A stretch of DNA of 64,000 nt from assembly GCF_030272615.1 (NCBI RefSeq), contig NC_081406.1, forward strand, positions 259,461,386 to 259,525,385. The letters run 5' to 3'. The position numbers were made by a program, and so were the translations under genes. Positions 48,278-58,725 of this stretch are shown piece by piece. The DNA comes from Cryptomeria japonica. Taxonomy: Eukaryota > Streptophyta > Pinopsida > Cupressales > Cupressaceae. The notes under the pieces were generated by a model. It was not told where the DNA came from. It saw only the letters and a program-made list of their open reading frames with translations, and did no database searches. The number at the start of each line of letters is the position of its first letter. The first letter of the stretch is position 1.

Positions 48278-50326
48278 ATGGCGAGTTCGTCAGGGAGAAT
48301 AGAGGTGGAGAAATTTAATGGAAGTAATTTTGAGATGTGGAAGCTGAAGATGGAAGATCTGCTAATAGATCGAGATCTTTGGGATGTTGTTGATGCGAAT
48401 GTCCAAAGACCCTCAGATCCTACTGCAGCAGCTCAGTATGATGTTATGGACCGAAAAGCCAAGGGTCTCATCAGACTGTGCCTGGCAGACTCTGTTCTAA
48501 TCAATGTCCATGAAGAAAACTCTGCAAAGAAGCTATGGACTAAGCTTGGTGAGATGTATCAAGTGAAATCTTTATTAAATCAAATTTTCTTAAGAAAGAA
48601 ATTGTATTCCTTGAAGATGGAAGAGGGTGGACGAATTGCAGACCACCTAGAAGCATTCAATATGATTGTGGCTCAATTAGTATCTGTCGGTGTTAAGATG
48701 GATGAGGAGGAGAAATGTCAGATCTTGCTTTGTTCTTTGCCTGATTCGTGGGATTCTCTTGTTATGGCTATCGGTAGTACTTCTGTTGTTTTGAAATCTG
48801 AAGATGTGGTGGGTGCCCTACTCGGTGAAGAGATGCGAAGGAAGGTATCCATCAGTTCAAAGGAAGCCCTAACCGTTCGTGGAAGACCTAAGGAGAAAGG
48901 CAAGAAGAATGAGAAGCGTGGCAAGTCCAAATCCAAAGGGAGATCGAAATCTCCTGGAAAGTCCAAAGTCATTTGCTGGAATTGCGGTAAACCGGGTCAC
49001 ATCCGTAAGGACTGCAAAGAAGAAAAGAAGAAGAAAAAGAAAAAGTTCGATTCTGATTCTGAGTCCGACAAGGAAGATGGCGATGCATTTATTGCGGCTT
49101 TAGCGACTCATGCAGGTAATGATGCCTGGCTAATTGACTCAGGTGCATCTTTTCATATGACTTCCAATAGAGATTGGTTTTCTGAATATGAAGGATTTAA
49201 TGGAGGTAAGGTGTACTTGGGTGATGATTCACATTTAGACATTGTTGGTCGAGGTAAAGTTAGAATCAGGTTTTCTGATGGTAGAATAAAAAGGATTAAT
49301 GGTGTGTTGCATATCCCTGGATTAAAACGAAACCTATTATCTATGAGCAAACTAATAGATGCAGGTGTGCAGGTAGTCTTTTCTGAATCAGGATGTAAGA
49401 TGATTAAGGGTGCTATGGTAGTTGCTAGAGGTGTTAGGTTTGGCACTTTGTATAAGCTTGAAGCATACACTGTTGAGTGTAATAGCACTTCTGTAAAAAG
49501 TAAATCTATGGATACCTCACTGGAAGATTTGAAGGTTTCACCTTCAGCAGATGGAAATGGTTTTTGGGTACCTAAGGGTGCACTTTCATCTGAAGCAAAG
49601 TTACCTGCAGAGAAGACTATGTTATGGCACCAGAGACTTGGCCACATTGGAGAAAAGGGTCTAAGGACCTTGAGAAATAAAAACCTTGTTGAAGGTTTGA
49701 ATGACTGTAATCTTGACTTTGATTTCTGTGAGCATTGCATTTATGGAAAACAAAACCGCGTTCAGTTTTACTCGAGTTCTCATAAAACTTGTGGTGTTTT
49801 GGATCTTATCCATTCTAATGTGTTTGGTCCAGTAGATGTCTCTTCGATTGGAAAATCCACATATTATGTTTCATTTATTGATGATTTTAGTAGAAGGACA
49901 TGGGTATATTTTCTAAAGAGTAAATCTGAAGTTTTTAGTCGTTTTAAAGAATTTAAAGCAATGGTTGAGTTGCAAACTGGAAAGAAAATAAAATGTTTGA
50001 GAACTGATAATGGCGGTGAGTTTTGCTCTAATGATTTTGATAGATTCTGTAAAGACTGTGGAATTAACAGGCAGAAGACAACTCCGTATTCTCCACAGCA
50101 GAATGGAGTTGCAGAAAGAATGAACAGGACACTGATGGAGAAGGCTAGGAGTATGTTGAGTGGTGCTGGTCTCGAACAAAAGTTTTGGGCTGAAGCTGTT
50201 GCCACTGCTTGTTACCTGATTAACAGGTCTCCTACATCAGCTCTTGTTGATAAAACGCCTATGGAAGCATGGTCAGGTCACAAGCCTTCATTGAGACATC
50301 TTAGAGTTTTTGGTTGTGAGGCATAG
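48278..50326 (+). CDS. Copia polyprotein of F, first part (Gag, protease, integrase), ended by TAG
   Basis: 682 codons from ATG 48278, the first ATG after the primer site with the Gag start MASSSGRIEVEKFNGSNFEM. Gag covers residues 1-230; zinc knuckle CWNCGKPGHIRKDC at 233-246, followed by a Lys run; protease active site LIDSGAS (Asp287); integrase zinc region from His451 to the CEHC block near 490. Integrase core: the first catalytic position is Asn514 (codon AAT 49817-49819) where the family has Asp; Asp577 and Glu613 are present with the expected 35-residue spacing. The frame stops at TAG 50324-50326 in the integrase C-terminal region and continues in the same frame. Two lesions in an otherwise open gene suggest recent inactivation. 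Confidence 0.94.
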   Translation: MASSSGRIEVEKFNGSNFEMWKLKMEDLLIDRDLWDVVDANVQRPSDPTAAAQYDVMDRKAKGLIRLCLADSVLINVHEENSAKKLWTKLGEMYQVKSLLNQIFLRKKLYSLKMEEGGRIADHLEAFNMIVAQLVSVGVKMDEEEKCQILLCSLPDSWDSLVMAIGSTSVVLKSEDVVGALLGEEMRRKVSISSKEALTVRGRPKEKGKKNEKRGKSKSKGRSKSPGKSKVICWNCGKPGHIRKDCKEEKKKKKKKFDSDSESDKEDGDAFIAALATHAGNDAWLIDSGASFHMTSNRDWFSEYEGFNGGKVYLGDDSHLDIVGRGKVRIRFSDGRIKRINGVLHIPGLKRNLLSMSKLIDAGVQVVFSESGCKMIKGAMVVARGVRFGTLYKLEAYTVECNSTSVKSKSMDTSLEDLKVSPSADGNGFWVPKGALSSEAKLPAEKTMLWHQRLGHIGEKGLRTLRNKNLVEGLNDCNLDFDFCEHCIYGKQNRVQFYSSSHKTCGVLDLIHSNVFGPVDVSSIGKSTYYVSFIDDFSRRTWVYFLKSKSEVFSRFKEFKAMVELQTGKKIKCLRTDNGGEFCSNDFDRFCKDCGINRQKTTPYSPQQNGVAERMNRTLMEKARSMLSGAGLEQKFWAEAVATACYLINRSPTSALVDKTPMEAWSGHKPSLRHLRVFGCEA

Positions 50327-52321
50327 GCACATGTGCCAAAGGAGAAGCGAACAAAGTTGGAGAACAAGGCTGTGAAATGTATCTTCATCGGGTATAGTTA
50401 TGGTGTGAAAGGATACAAGCTTTGGGACCCTGTTGCACAAAAGGTAATTCACAGTAGAAGTGTTATTTTTAGAGAAATTAAGTCTCCTTCTATTACATTG
50501 CAGCCAGAACAGACTAAAAACGAAGATGTGATTCAACTTCCTTCTACACCTGAAAGAGTTGAATCGAGACCCCTAGATAGGCAAGAATTTGAGGAGAGCT
50601 CGTCTAGCTCTGAATCTTCAGAAGAGGAGGAAGAACCTCCAACTCAGCTTGTTCGAAGGTCTACAAGACATAGACAACCACCTGAAAGGTATTCACCTGA
50701 TGATTGGAGATGTATTTTTGCTCTGAATACTAGTGTGGATGAACCGAAATCTGTAGAAGAGGCATTAGGTATGAATGATGCAGAATCCTGGAAGATTGCT
50801 ATGGAGGAAGAAATGGCAGCTTTGAAAAAGAATGATACATGGGATCTTGTACCATTGCCTGAAGGACGAAAACCTGTTGGTTGTAAATGGGTGTTCAAGA
50901 AAAAGATTGGTTCAGATGGAAGCATTGAGAAGTATAAAGCAAGGTTGGTTGCAAAAGGCTACTCTCAGGTTGAGGGTGTTGATTACGGTGAGATATTTTC
51001 TCCTGTTGCAAAAATGACGTCCATTAGATTTTTGCTTTCTATTGCTACTGCTTATGATTTAGAGGTTGAGCAAATGGATGTGAAAACTGCTTTCCTTCAT
51101 GGTGATTTGGAGGAAGATATTTATATGACACAGCCGGAGCACTATGTGGTGAAAGGCAAAAGTAATTTGGTCTGTAAATTGAAGAAATCTTTGTATGGCC
51201 TCAAACAAAGTCCTAGGATGTGGTACCAAAAATTTGATACATATGTGTTGAGTTTGGGATTTGAACGTTCTAAATCAGATCACTGTGTTTATTATAAATC
51301 TTATGGTGATCATTTCTTATTCATTGCATTGTATGTTGATGATATGTTATTCATTGGTAAAGGGAAAGGTATGATTTCAGAACTGAAGTCTCGGCTCGCT
51401 GCTAAATTTGAAATGAAAGATCTTGGTGCAGCAAAGCACATTCTTGGGATGGAAATTAGAAGAGATAGGGTGAACAGAAAGCTATGGCTAGGCCAGAGTA
51501 AGTATGTGAATTCAGTGTTACAGAGGTTCAACATGCAGAATTGTAGACCATTGAGTGTTCCTTTTACAGTTGGAATGAAACTATCCATTTCAGATTGTCC
51601 TACATCCCCATTGGAGATGGAAGACATGAGCAGAGTGCCTTACCAGAGTGCAGTTGGAAGCTTGATGTATGCTATGGTCTGTACTAGACCAGATATTGCC
51701 CAAGCAGTGGGAGTACTTTCTAGATATATGTCTAATCCTGGTAGAGTTCATTGGGATGCAGTCAAAAGAGTCTTCAGATATCTGAAGGGTACTTCAGAGT
51801 ATTCTTTGTGTTATCATGGTAATTCAGTTGGAGACATGACTTCCCTTGATATCCATGGTTATGTAGATTCAGATTGGGCAGGTGATATTGATAGCAGAAG
51901 ATCCACCAGTGCTTATGTGTTTACTTTGTTTGGTGGTGCAATTAGTTGGATGAGTAAGCGACAGGCTGTGGTTGCTTTATCCACTACTGAAGCAGAGTAT
52001 ATGGCAGCTACTCATGCTTGTAAAGAGGCCATTTGGCTTAAGAGACTATGTTCAGATATTGGAATAAAACAAGGTACAGTGACAGTTTACTGTGACAGTC
52101 AGAGTGCAATTAGCCTAGCTAAGAACCCGACATTTCATGCCCGGACCAAACATATTGATGTTCAGTATCATTTTGTTAGAGATATGGTCGAAGATGGTAG
52201 GGTGAAGCTGGTTAAGGTGGAAACTTTGATGAATGTTGCAGATGCTTTAACTAAGGCAGTGAGCACAGATAAGTTCAGATGGTGTTCAGAGTCTATGGGC
52301 CTTATGGCCCCTAGCAATTGA
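50327..52321 (+). CDS. Copia polyprotein of F, second part (integrase end, RT, RNase H)
   Basis: Same frame as the first part, open for 664 codons to TGA 52319-52321; the first internal ATG is at 50333. It has the rest of integrase (IFIGYSYGVKGYKLWDP), an acidic linker (SSSSESSEEEEEPP), the RT region (GCKWVFKKKIGSDGSIEKYK; QMDVKTAFLHGDLEEDIY; YGLKQSPRMWYQKFD), the active-site motif YVDDMLFIG (codons 1019-1022 of the whole frame), and RNase H (DSDWAGD; STTEAEYMAA; YCDSQSA; ARTKHIDVQYHFVRD). No internal stops. Without readthrough of the TAG, RT would not be made from the normal start. Confidence 0.94.
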   Translation, partial: AHVPKEKRTKLENKAVKCIFIGYSYGVKGYKLWDPVAQKVIHSRSVIFREIKSPSITLQPEQTKNEDVIQLPSTPERVESRPLDRQEFEESSSSSESSEEEEEPPTQLVRRSTRHRQPPERYSPDDWRCIFALNTSVDEPKSVEEALGMNDAESWKIAMEEEMAALKKNDTWDLVPLPEGRKPVGCKWVFKKKIGSDGSIEKYKARLVAKGYSQVEGVDYGEIFSPVAKMTSIRFLLSIATAYDLEVEQMDVKTAFLHGDLEEDIYMTQPEHYVVKGKSNLVCKLKKSLYGLKQSPRMWYQKFDTYVLSLGFERSKSDHCVYYKSYGDHFLFIALYVDDMLFIGKGKGMISELKSRLAAKFEMKDLGAAKHILGMEIRRDRVNRKLWLGQSKYVNSVLQRFNMQNCRPLSVPFTVGMKLSISDCPTSPLEMEDMSRVPYQSAVGSLMYAMVCTRPDIAQAVGVLSRYMSNPGRVHWDAVKRVFRYLKGTSEYSLCYHGNSVGDMTSLDIHGYVDSDWAGDIDSRRSTSAYVFTLFGGAISWMSKRQAVVALSTTEAEYMAATHACKEAIWLKRLCSDIGIKQGTVTVYCDSQSAISLAKNPTFHARTKHIDVQYHFVRDMVEDGRVKLVKVETLMNVADALTKAVSTDKFRWCSESMGLMAPSN

Positions 52322-52377
52322 TTCATTGTGTTGACATTCCCTTCTGCTCATGCAAGGTGTTCGACAAGTGGGAGATT
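52322..52377 (+). promoter_or_regulatory. 3' noncoding segment and polypurine tract of F
   Basis: Only 56 bases separate the stop codon from the LTR. AAGTGGGAGATT directly precedes TGTTGGG. Unlike A, B, C and D, there is a single tract and no flanking inverted repeat. Confidence 0.85.
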
Positions 52378-53263
52378 TGTTGGGAAAAAATGGTGTCTCA
52401 ACCTTGCATTTATGTGAGGTTACTATTTATAGTAAGTTTTTATTTGAGCACGAAATGGTGCGAAACTCTCCCTGAAGCTTCTGGTTGGCTAGATAAGCAT
52501 TCCGGTAAAGTTTCGTCGCAAGGTCACAGCTAGTTTTGAAGATATTAAAGTTTTCGTCTTGGAGGGGTGCAATAAAATGTTTAAACTTAATTTTGGGGAC
52601 TTTAGAGGCTCCGAAACGCCCTGAAAAGTTTCCGTAACCGGCGAAGCGGGTTACAAGGTGATAGAGCACTTCGCGAGCTTTCCGGCGCTTCAAATGGTTC
52701 GTCAATCGGACACCCGGTTCTCAAGTTATGGCCTCCGAAAGTTTGTACTCCTGAAATAGGAAAAATAATTTGTATCGAATACATAAATGAGCTGTAAAAG
52801 GGAGCGACACGTGTTGATGTGTGCTTTAACATGTCATAGAAGGGAGATAAGGTCGGCTACACCTTATTGGGTGGTTTTAGCCCATAGTTCTGTAATACCG
52901 TTTGATGGTTTCTTGTATTGTATCTCCTATTTATGAGGTGTGTGAGATAGAGGCTGTGTGTAAGAGTCTTATGGCTATTGAGTTGCCTCTGAATCTCTGT
53001 TTAGTGCTACTCCTGCGAAGAGCTTGCTCTGCAAGTATTTTGTAATCTGTTTTTGATTGCTGAATAAAATATTGAGCTGCTTTTGGAGGGTGGGGTTTTT
53101 CTCCCGAAAGGGTTTTCCCCACGTAAATCATTGTGTTGTGGTATGATTGCTATTATATCTATTTCTATTTTCTGTAACTGTTGTAATGATCTGAAAATTT
53201 TTTGCATTACCCTCCTCTCAAGGTTAGTGTAGGAAGTTGTTTCTGCTACTTAACTTCCTTACA
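52378..53263 (+). repeat. 3' LTR of element F
   Basis: 886 bp. Differs from the 5' LTR by 8 substitutions and no gaps. Hairpin at the end (AGGAAGTT with AACTTCCT, 53231-53238 and 53252-53259) is kept despite a change in its loop. The duplication GAACT follows. Confidence 0.95.
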
Positions 53264-53268
53264 GAACT

Positions 53269-53910
53269 TTCTCCCAAATCATAATTTCTACTTCCCAGAT
53301 ACAATAGCTTTAAATGTAGCCTCATCTTTTCCATGTGATTCACCAAGTTCGCTAAATTCAAAAGCAGCAAGCTTACCGACTAGCATATCTCTTGTCACAG
53401 TTGTTACAGTTCAGATCTCATCAACAACAACAACCTTATGTTTATAGGTAAGATGCAATGATCTCAATACCTTAGCCACAATCTCATCTTCTTCAAGGTC
53501 TCCATTGGTGGATCTGATGTTCAACACAAGATCATTCACTTTAGCCATAAAGGATGAAATATTATCATCTTCTCCCATTCGCAGCAACTTATATTTACCT
53601 TTTAAGCTATGCAATTTATCTCCTTCATATAAGGTCTCAAGTTTCTCCCAAATCTCATGTGCTATTTGAAGTCCCTTCACATTAGTCATCTCTGCATTGG
53701 TCAGGGCACTCAACAATGCTTCTTTAGCTCTTATATTATTTCCAGCATCCTTGATCTCAGTTGTAGTAACCGGACCAATCGAAGGAACATTGTAGACATT
53801 CTTTGTAATCTTCCAATAATCTTCTCCCAGACAATTCAAGTGAACTTCCATATAGAGTAATGATTTCCATCAAACCTCAGACTCTCCTTCTTGAAAACAA
53901 TAGTTGTCAT
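53269..53910 (-). pseudogene. Gag N-terminal part of element C
   Basis: Minus strand. Start ATG 53910 (MTTIVFKKESLRFDGNHYSI), then a small deletion near 53855 shifts the frame to 53851-53411 (MEVHLNCLGEDYWKITKNVY; RAKEALLSALTNAEMTNVKG; LEEDEIVAKVLRSLHLTYKH). The segment 53410-53269 (VGKLAAFEFSELGESH) carries Gag up to the insertion of F. It is close to the gag of G (56394 onward), so C and G belong to one family. Confidence 0.87.
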
Positions 53911-53952
53911 CCTGGATCTCCTTGAGCAGTCAAGCTACTACTAGAGGATCTA

Positions 53953-53966
53953 TCTCTGATACCAAT
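53953..53966 (-). promoter_or_regulatory. Primer-binding site of C
   Basis: Plus TCTCTGATACCAAT reads ATTGGTATCAGAGA on the minus strand, next to the LTR end at 53967. One base from the consensus. Confidence 0.85.
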
Positions 53967-54980
53967 TGTTGGCAACAACAATGTAGGAAAACTGAGAGGG
54001 GGGATGAATCATTTTTCACCGAACTTAAACAAATTAACCTTAACTTTAAATTTGATCATGAACAACAATAATAGAAATAATCACCATGTCAACAAAATGC
54101 ATAACACACAATTTTTTTACGTGGAAAACCTGGTTAAGAAAAAAACTACAGTGGGAACTTACCCACAATAAGATGATACTTTGTAGTAGTATGTGAAAAT
54201 ATTACAATGGGGAATGCACATGCATTCAAACACACTGCCTAGAGATCACTTCTCAAAAAAACAAAGGGCTACAACCATAAGAAGGCTCGCTACCTTACAA
54301 AGATCGAACAACAATCTGGATTTCATGAAGTAAAAGAATAGTATCTCCAAATGCCTGATCACAGTTTCAGTTAAGCACATTGTCTACACAAAAACACTTT
54401 TCTACTCTTCCACACTACCGAATGATAGATTCACTTGCTCACACATACAATACTCTCTTAGATTGTAAACACAACTGTAGACATAGATCAACATGATTAC
54501 ATCAATGACATACAAATCATCAACTTTAACTCTAAGGTTGGCTCAACACACTAGACCTAATTACAAAATTACATCACCCAATACATAAATCAATAACCGG
54601 ACCAATACAATGTCAACAAGGACATAGCATGGAGCCAAATCAACCCCTTGAACATGCAACACTATTGAATAACTCACCAAGATCATCTGCAACATGCAAC
54701 ATCCATCGGGTTGGCCAAGAAGTCGTATAACACAAAGAATACCACCGGACCAATAAAATCACCAATAACGCATAACACAATCAATGCGGACCACTAAAAT
54801 GCATAGAAAACTATCAAAGAACATCAAAAAGCAATGTGAATTCCTCTAAAATCATCACAACAACTAGGATCACTAGAATCATCATCATTTCACCATGACA
54901 CTCAAGAACACTAACATAACTCACTAACAAACTGAAAGATACGCTTGCGAAGTTCCAAATCATGAACCATCCAAACTAAG
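53967..54980 (-). repeat. 5' LTR of element C, truncated
   Basis: Ends (minus) ...TTGTTGCCAACA at 53967. Aligns with 35389-36395 of the 3' LTR; the remaining ~340 bp (LTR start) are missing where G begins at 54981. Hairpin GAAAACTGA (53987-53995) with TCATTTTTC (54009-54017), 8 of 9 pairs. Confidence 0.85.
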
Positions 54981-56337
54981 TGTTAGACATTGTTGTTGCT
55001 AGGATATGTTGTTGTCATTGATGTCAACATATTCATGTGATTTATTGTGACAAACAAATTCTTGTGATTTATTGCTCTAGTGGTTGCAGATTGGTTTATT
55101 GGGATCATGGTTAGGTGTATGGAGTATTTATTGTATCATTATATCCTTTTGTATTGGTTTCAATGATCTGGTTTATAGTTTGGCTTTCATGATCAGTGCT
55201 TTGTAGAGTTCGGTATTTCCTCTAGTATATTTTGATGTTATCAGATCTTGAGTTGAGATTTTGGGATTTTGTTTGGGATGTTCTTGTGTATCTTCATTTC
55301 AGATGGTTCATGATTTGGTGCTCTCCAAGTTATCTTTCCTTGTGGCAGTTGTTGTTGTTTGAGCATTCTTGAATTTCAGATGTTGATCGATGAAGATTTG
55401 ATAAGTGGTGTTGGTGCAGTTGTTACAAATGATTCTAACATGCTTTTTGAAGTTTCCTAATTGTGTCCTATTTGTTTTGATGGTCCGCACTGATCGTTGT
55501 GCGAGTTTTTAATGATTTTCATGATTCGGTGATATTCTTCGTGTTATGTGGTATTTTGGTGGTGTAGCATGTTGTGGTTGATCTTGGCATGATTTTTGAA
55601 TGGTGTTGCATGTTTGGGCATTTGGTTTAGGTCCATGTTATATCATGTATATCATGATATTGGTCCGGTGGTTGATCTTTGTATTGTGTGATGTAATTTT
55701 GTAATTGTGAGTTGAGGGTTTGGCTAACCTTGTATTCAAGGTTGATGAATTGTATAAATAGGTGATAAAGTCATGTAAGTTTGGTATTGGTGTTATGTCT
55801 GCATTATCAAAGAATGGTAAAGGTGTGAACAAGTGGATACACCCTTTGGCATTGTGTTTGAGCAGAGATTGGACTTTTGCAAGGAAGACAAATGTGCTTA
55901 AGCAGAACTAGACCATCAGACACTTGTAGATGTTATTCTTTTAGTTCATTTGATTCTGGATTGATGTCCAAATATTTTGTAAGTCAATGAGACTTCCTTG
56001 TAAGGTAGTGAACCTTCCCCTAGGGTTGTATCCTTTTAGGTTATTGTATTTTGAGTGGTGATCTCTAGGCAGTGATCCTGAATGCATGTACATTCCCCAT
56101 TGTAATTATTTTCACATACTACTGGAAAGTATCATCTTATTATGGGTAGGTTCCCACCATGGTTTTTCCCTTAACTGGGTTTCCCGCATCAAAATCTTGG
56201 TGTTGTGTGTTGTGCTATCAATTTGCCCATATTTGTTGTTGTTGCACTTGATCGGATTTGTATTTGAGGTTAAGTTCGTTAATCTGGTGAAAACTAATTC
56301 ACCCCCTCTTAGATTTCCTTTATTGTTATTGCCAATA
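54981..56337 (+). repeat. 5' LTR of element G
   Basis: 1,357 bp, TGTTAGACATTGTTG to GCCAATA (CA decayed to TA). TTGTCATTGATGTCAACATATTC near the start, the conserved module CCCACCATGGTTTTTCCC (about 56153-56195) and hairpin GAAAACTAA (56289-56297) with TTAGATTTC (56309-56317), 8 of 9 pairs. Confidence 0.87.
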
Positions 56338-56338
56338 A

Positions 56339-56351
56339 TTGGTATCAGAGC
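56339..56351 (+). promoter_or_regulatory. Primer-binding site of G
   Basis: TTGGTATCAGAGC directly after the LTR end; the canonical copia site. Confidence 0.9.
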
Positions 56352-56393
56352 TAGATCCTCCGAAAGAAAATTGACCGCTTGAGGTGATCCGAG

Positions 56394-57429
56394 ATGGCAA
56401 CTAGAGGTGTTATCTTAAAGAAGGAGAGTCCAAGATTTGATGGTAGTAACTATGCTATATGGAAGAATCGGATGGAGGTGCACTTGAGATGTCTTGGAGA
56501 GGATTACTGGAAGATCACAAAGGATGCCTATTTTGTTCCTCAGAATGGACCAATTACTACCGCTGAGATCAAGGATGTTGAAAATAACATTAGAGCTAAG
56601 GAAGCATTGTTGAGTGCCCTAACCGATTCATAAATGACTAATGTGATGGGACTTTAGACTGCACATGAAATTTGGGAGAATCTTGAGACCTTTATGAAGG
56701 AGATAAACAAGTCAAAGTTTCTAAGTTGTAGAGTTTGAAGGGAAGTATGAGATGCTGAAAATGGGAGAAGATGAGAACATAAACTCCTTTATGGCTAAGG
56801 TGAATTAACTTGTCGTAGGTATAAGATGCGTCGGTGGAACCCTTGAAGAAGATGAAATTGTTGCTAAGGTACTAAGATCATTGCCTCTTTCTTACAAACA
56901 TAAGCTAGTTGTTATTGATGAGATCTTGAGTGTCACTATTGTGACAAGAGATATGTTAGTTGGAAAGATTGTTGCATTTGAACTGAGTCAATTTGGTGAA
57001 TCACATAAAAAGTTTGAGGCAACATTTAGAGCATCTGTATCTGGAATGTAGAAGTATGATCCTGAAGAATGCAAAATATCCAAATATGGAAGAGAAAGAA
57101 GAGATATGGGAGAGAAAGAAAGAGAATTGGACAATCTTGAAGCATTGATTGCTTGGATATTGCCTAAAGGAGTTGGTAAGTATGATGGAAAATTGCCTCT
57201 GAAATGTTTCTCTTGCAATAAGATAGGACATTTTGCTTCTAGATGCTTGGAGAGAATGTTTAAATATGATAGGCATGATAAATTTGATAAGCATGATAGG
57301 AATGATAGATATGAGAATCATGAGAAGTATGATAAGCCTTACAAGTCTAACCAGAAGTATAAGCATCAAAAGAACTATTATTATGCTATTGATAAAGGTG
57401 TTATAGATGAAGAATCAAAAAGAGATTAA
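56394..57429 (+). pseudogene. Gag of copia element G
   Basis: Start ATG 56394 (MATRGVILKKESPRFDGSNY). A stop at 56631-56633, a second near 56656, and a frameshift near 56720 break the middle; reading resumes with EEDEIVAKVLRSLPLSYKHK near 56850. 57106-57429 encodes a Glu/Arg-rich segment, the zinc knuckle CFSCNKIGHFASRC and an unusual run of Asp/His/Arg/Tyr repeats (KYDRHDKFDKHDRNDRYENH) before TAA. Non-functional. Confidence 0.87.
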
Positions 57430-57432
57430 ATT

Positions 57433-57894
57433 GTGTTTATTTCTATTAAAGAAGATGGACCGGTACCTGTTGATTCCACAAGATGTACTATTGAGGAGAA
57501 AGCTTTAGCTCCTAAGGTTGAAGAGAAAGATGAATGGGTGATTGACAGTGGTTGTTCACATCATATGACCAGTGATAAAAGAAAATTTGTAAATATGGAG
57601 AGATATGATGGTGGAATAGTAAGATTTGGAGATGACAAAGCCTTTGTGATATGTGGTAGAGGTTCTATTTCCTTTGATGGTAAGAACAACACTGATGATG
57701 TCTTGTATGTTGAAGGCTTGAAGCATAATTTTAAAAGTGTTGGAAAAATGGTTGACAAAGGTTATGATTTGCAATTCAAGAATGGAAAATGCAAGATCCT
57801 AAATGCCTTCGGTATAGAGATTGCATCAGGAACTAAGACTGAAGGTAATGTTTTTTATTTCAATGTTGGTGAGAAAAGTTTCTTGATTACTTAG
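57433..57894 (+). pseudogene. Protease and pre-integrase region of G
   Basis: In frame with the end of gag, across a TAA at 57427-57429. Contains the intact protease motif WVIDSGCSHHMTSDKR, then GLKHNFKSVGKMVDKGYDLQ and a stop at 57892-57894 before the integrase zinc region. Confidence 0.86.
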
Positions 57895-57909
57895 ATTAAT
57901 GAAATTTGG

Positions 57910-58725
57910 TTGTGGCATAGGAGAATGTGTCATGTTAGTTTTGAATCTATGATTAAAATCAGTTCTACTCAAGCTGTTAGAGATTTGCCTAACATTTTTA
58001 ATTTTGCTAATCCGGTATGTAATGAATGTCAAATGGGAAAGCAAACAAGAATTTCTTTCAAAAGTAAGCAATATATGTCTGATGGATTGCTAGATCTTGT
58101 GCATACTAACCTATGTGGACCTACAAGTATAAGAAGTGTGTAGGGTGACAAATATTTCATGTTACTAATTGATGATTATTCCAGGATGATGTGGGTTACC
58201 TTTTTGAGGGAAAAATCAGAAGCATTGGACAAATTCAAGATATTCAAAGTGAAAGTTGAGACTGAGACAAGACTGAAGATAAAGTGTTTAAGATTTGAAA
58301 GAGGGGGATAATTTTGTTCCAATGAGTTTTATTCATTTTATGAGAAGCATGGAATTAGAAGACAATTATTTGCTCCTAGAACCCCACAACTGAATGGAGT
58401 TGTTGAAAGGAAGAACAAAACTACCTTGGATGGAGCAAGGATAATGTTGATTGAAGGGAATGTTCCAAAGATCTATTGGAGAGAAGTTGTTAGCACTATT
58501 GTTTACACATTCAACTGAGTGTATATAAAAGGTGATACCAGTAATACTCCTTATGAACTATGGTTTGGTCATGTTCCTACTGTGAGAATTTCAAAATTTT
58601 TGGAAGCAAGTGTTATATCAAGAGTGATGAGGATACAGAAAAGTTTGATGCAAGAATTGATGAAGGAATCTTCTTGGGATATTCAAAAAAGAGCAAAGCC
58701 TACTGGTGCTACAATAAGAGACTAA
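57910..58725 (+). pseudogene. Integrase of G
   Basis: HRRMCHVSFESMIKISSTQ and CNECQMGKQ form the HHCC region. The first catalytic site reads HTNLCGP (Asn for Asp). A TAG at 58141-58143 interrupts, then IDDYSRMMWVTFLREKSEAL. The second catalytic site reads RFERGG followed by TAA at 58308-58310. The Glu site NGVVERKNK remains. A TGA at 58516-58518 and a frameshift near 58590 follow. Two of three catalytic residues are lost. Confidence 0.87.

Larger units (their letters stand above)
47263..53268 (+). mobile_element. Young Tnt1-like copia retrotransposon F, with perfect target duplication
   Basis: Full element 47268-53263, flanked by GAACT at 47263-47267 and 53264-53268. LTRs are 886 bp each and differ at 8 positions by eye (0.9%). 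Primer site 48156-48168 (TGGTATCAGAGCC), polypurine tract 52366-52377, one polyprotein frame 48278-52321 with a single TAG. Gag, protease, integrase and RT resemble Tnt1-94-type elements, a different lineage from A, B, C and G. It is inserted in the gag of element C. The youngest element in the window. Confidence 0.95.
35389..54980 (-). mobile_element. Copia retrotransposon C (minus), split by D and F, 5' LTR cut by G
   Basis: 3' LTR 35389-36736; pol 37087-39070 and 45819-47262; gag 53269-53910; primer site 53953-53966; 5' LTR 53967-54980 (truncated). Two complete elements interrupt it: D within the integrase (junctions 39075/45814, duplication CAAAT/CAAAC) and F within gag (GAACT). At both sites the C frame reads across the junction once the insert and one duplicate are removed. 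Net length without inserts is about 6.9 kb. It belongs to the same family as G, and it sits within the presumed 3' LTR of E. Confidence 0.88.

Noticed and set aside
49153-49740. Minus-strand open frames inside element F (also 50644-50925, 51310-51627)
   Set aside because: Shadows of the F polyprotein on the opposite strand; no domain.
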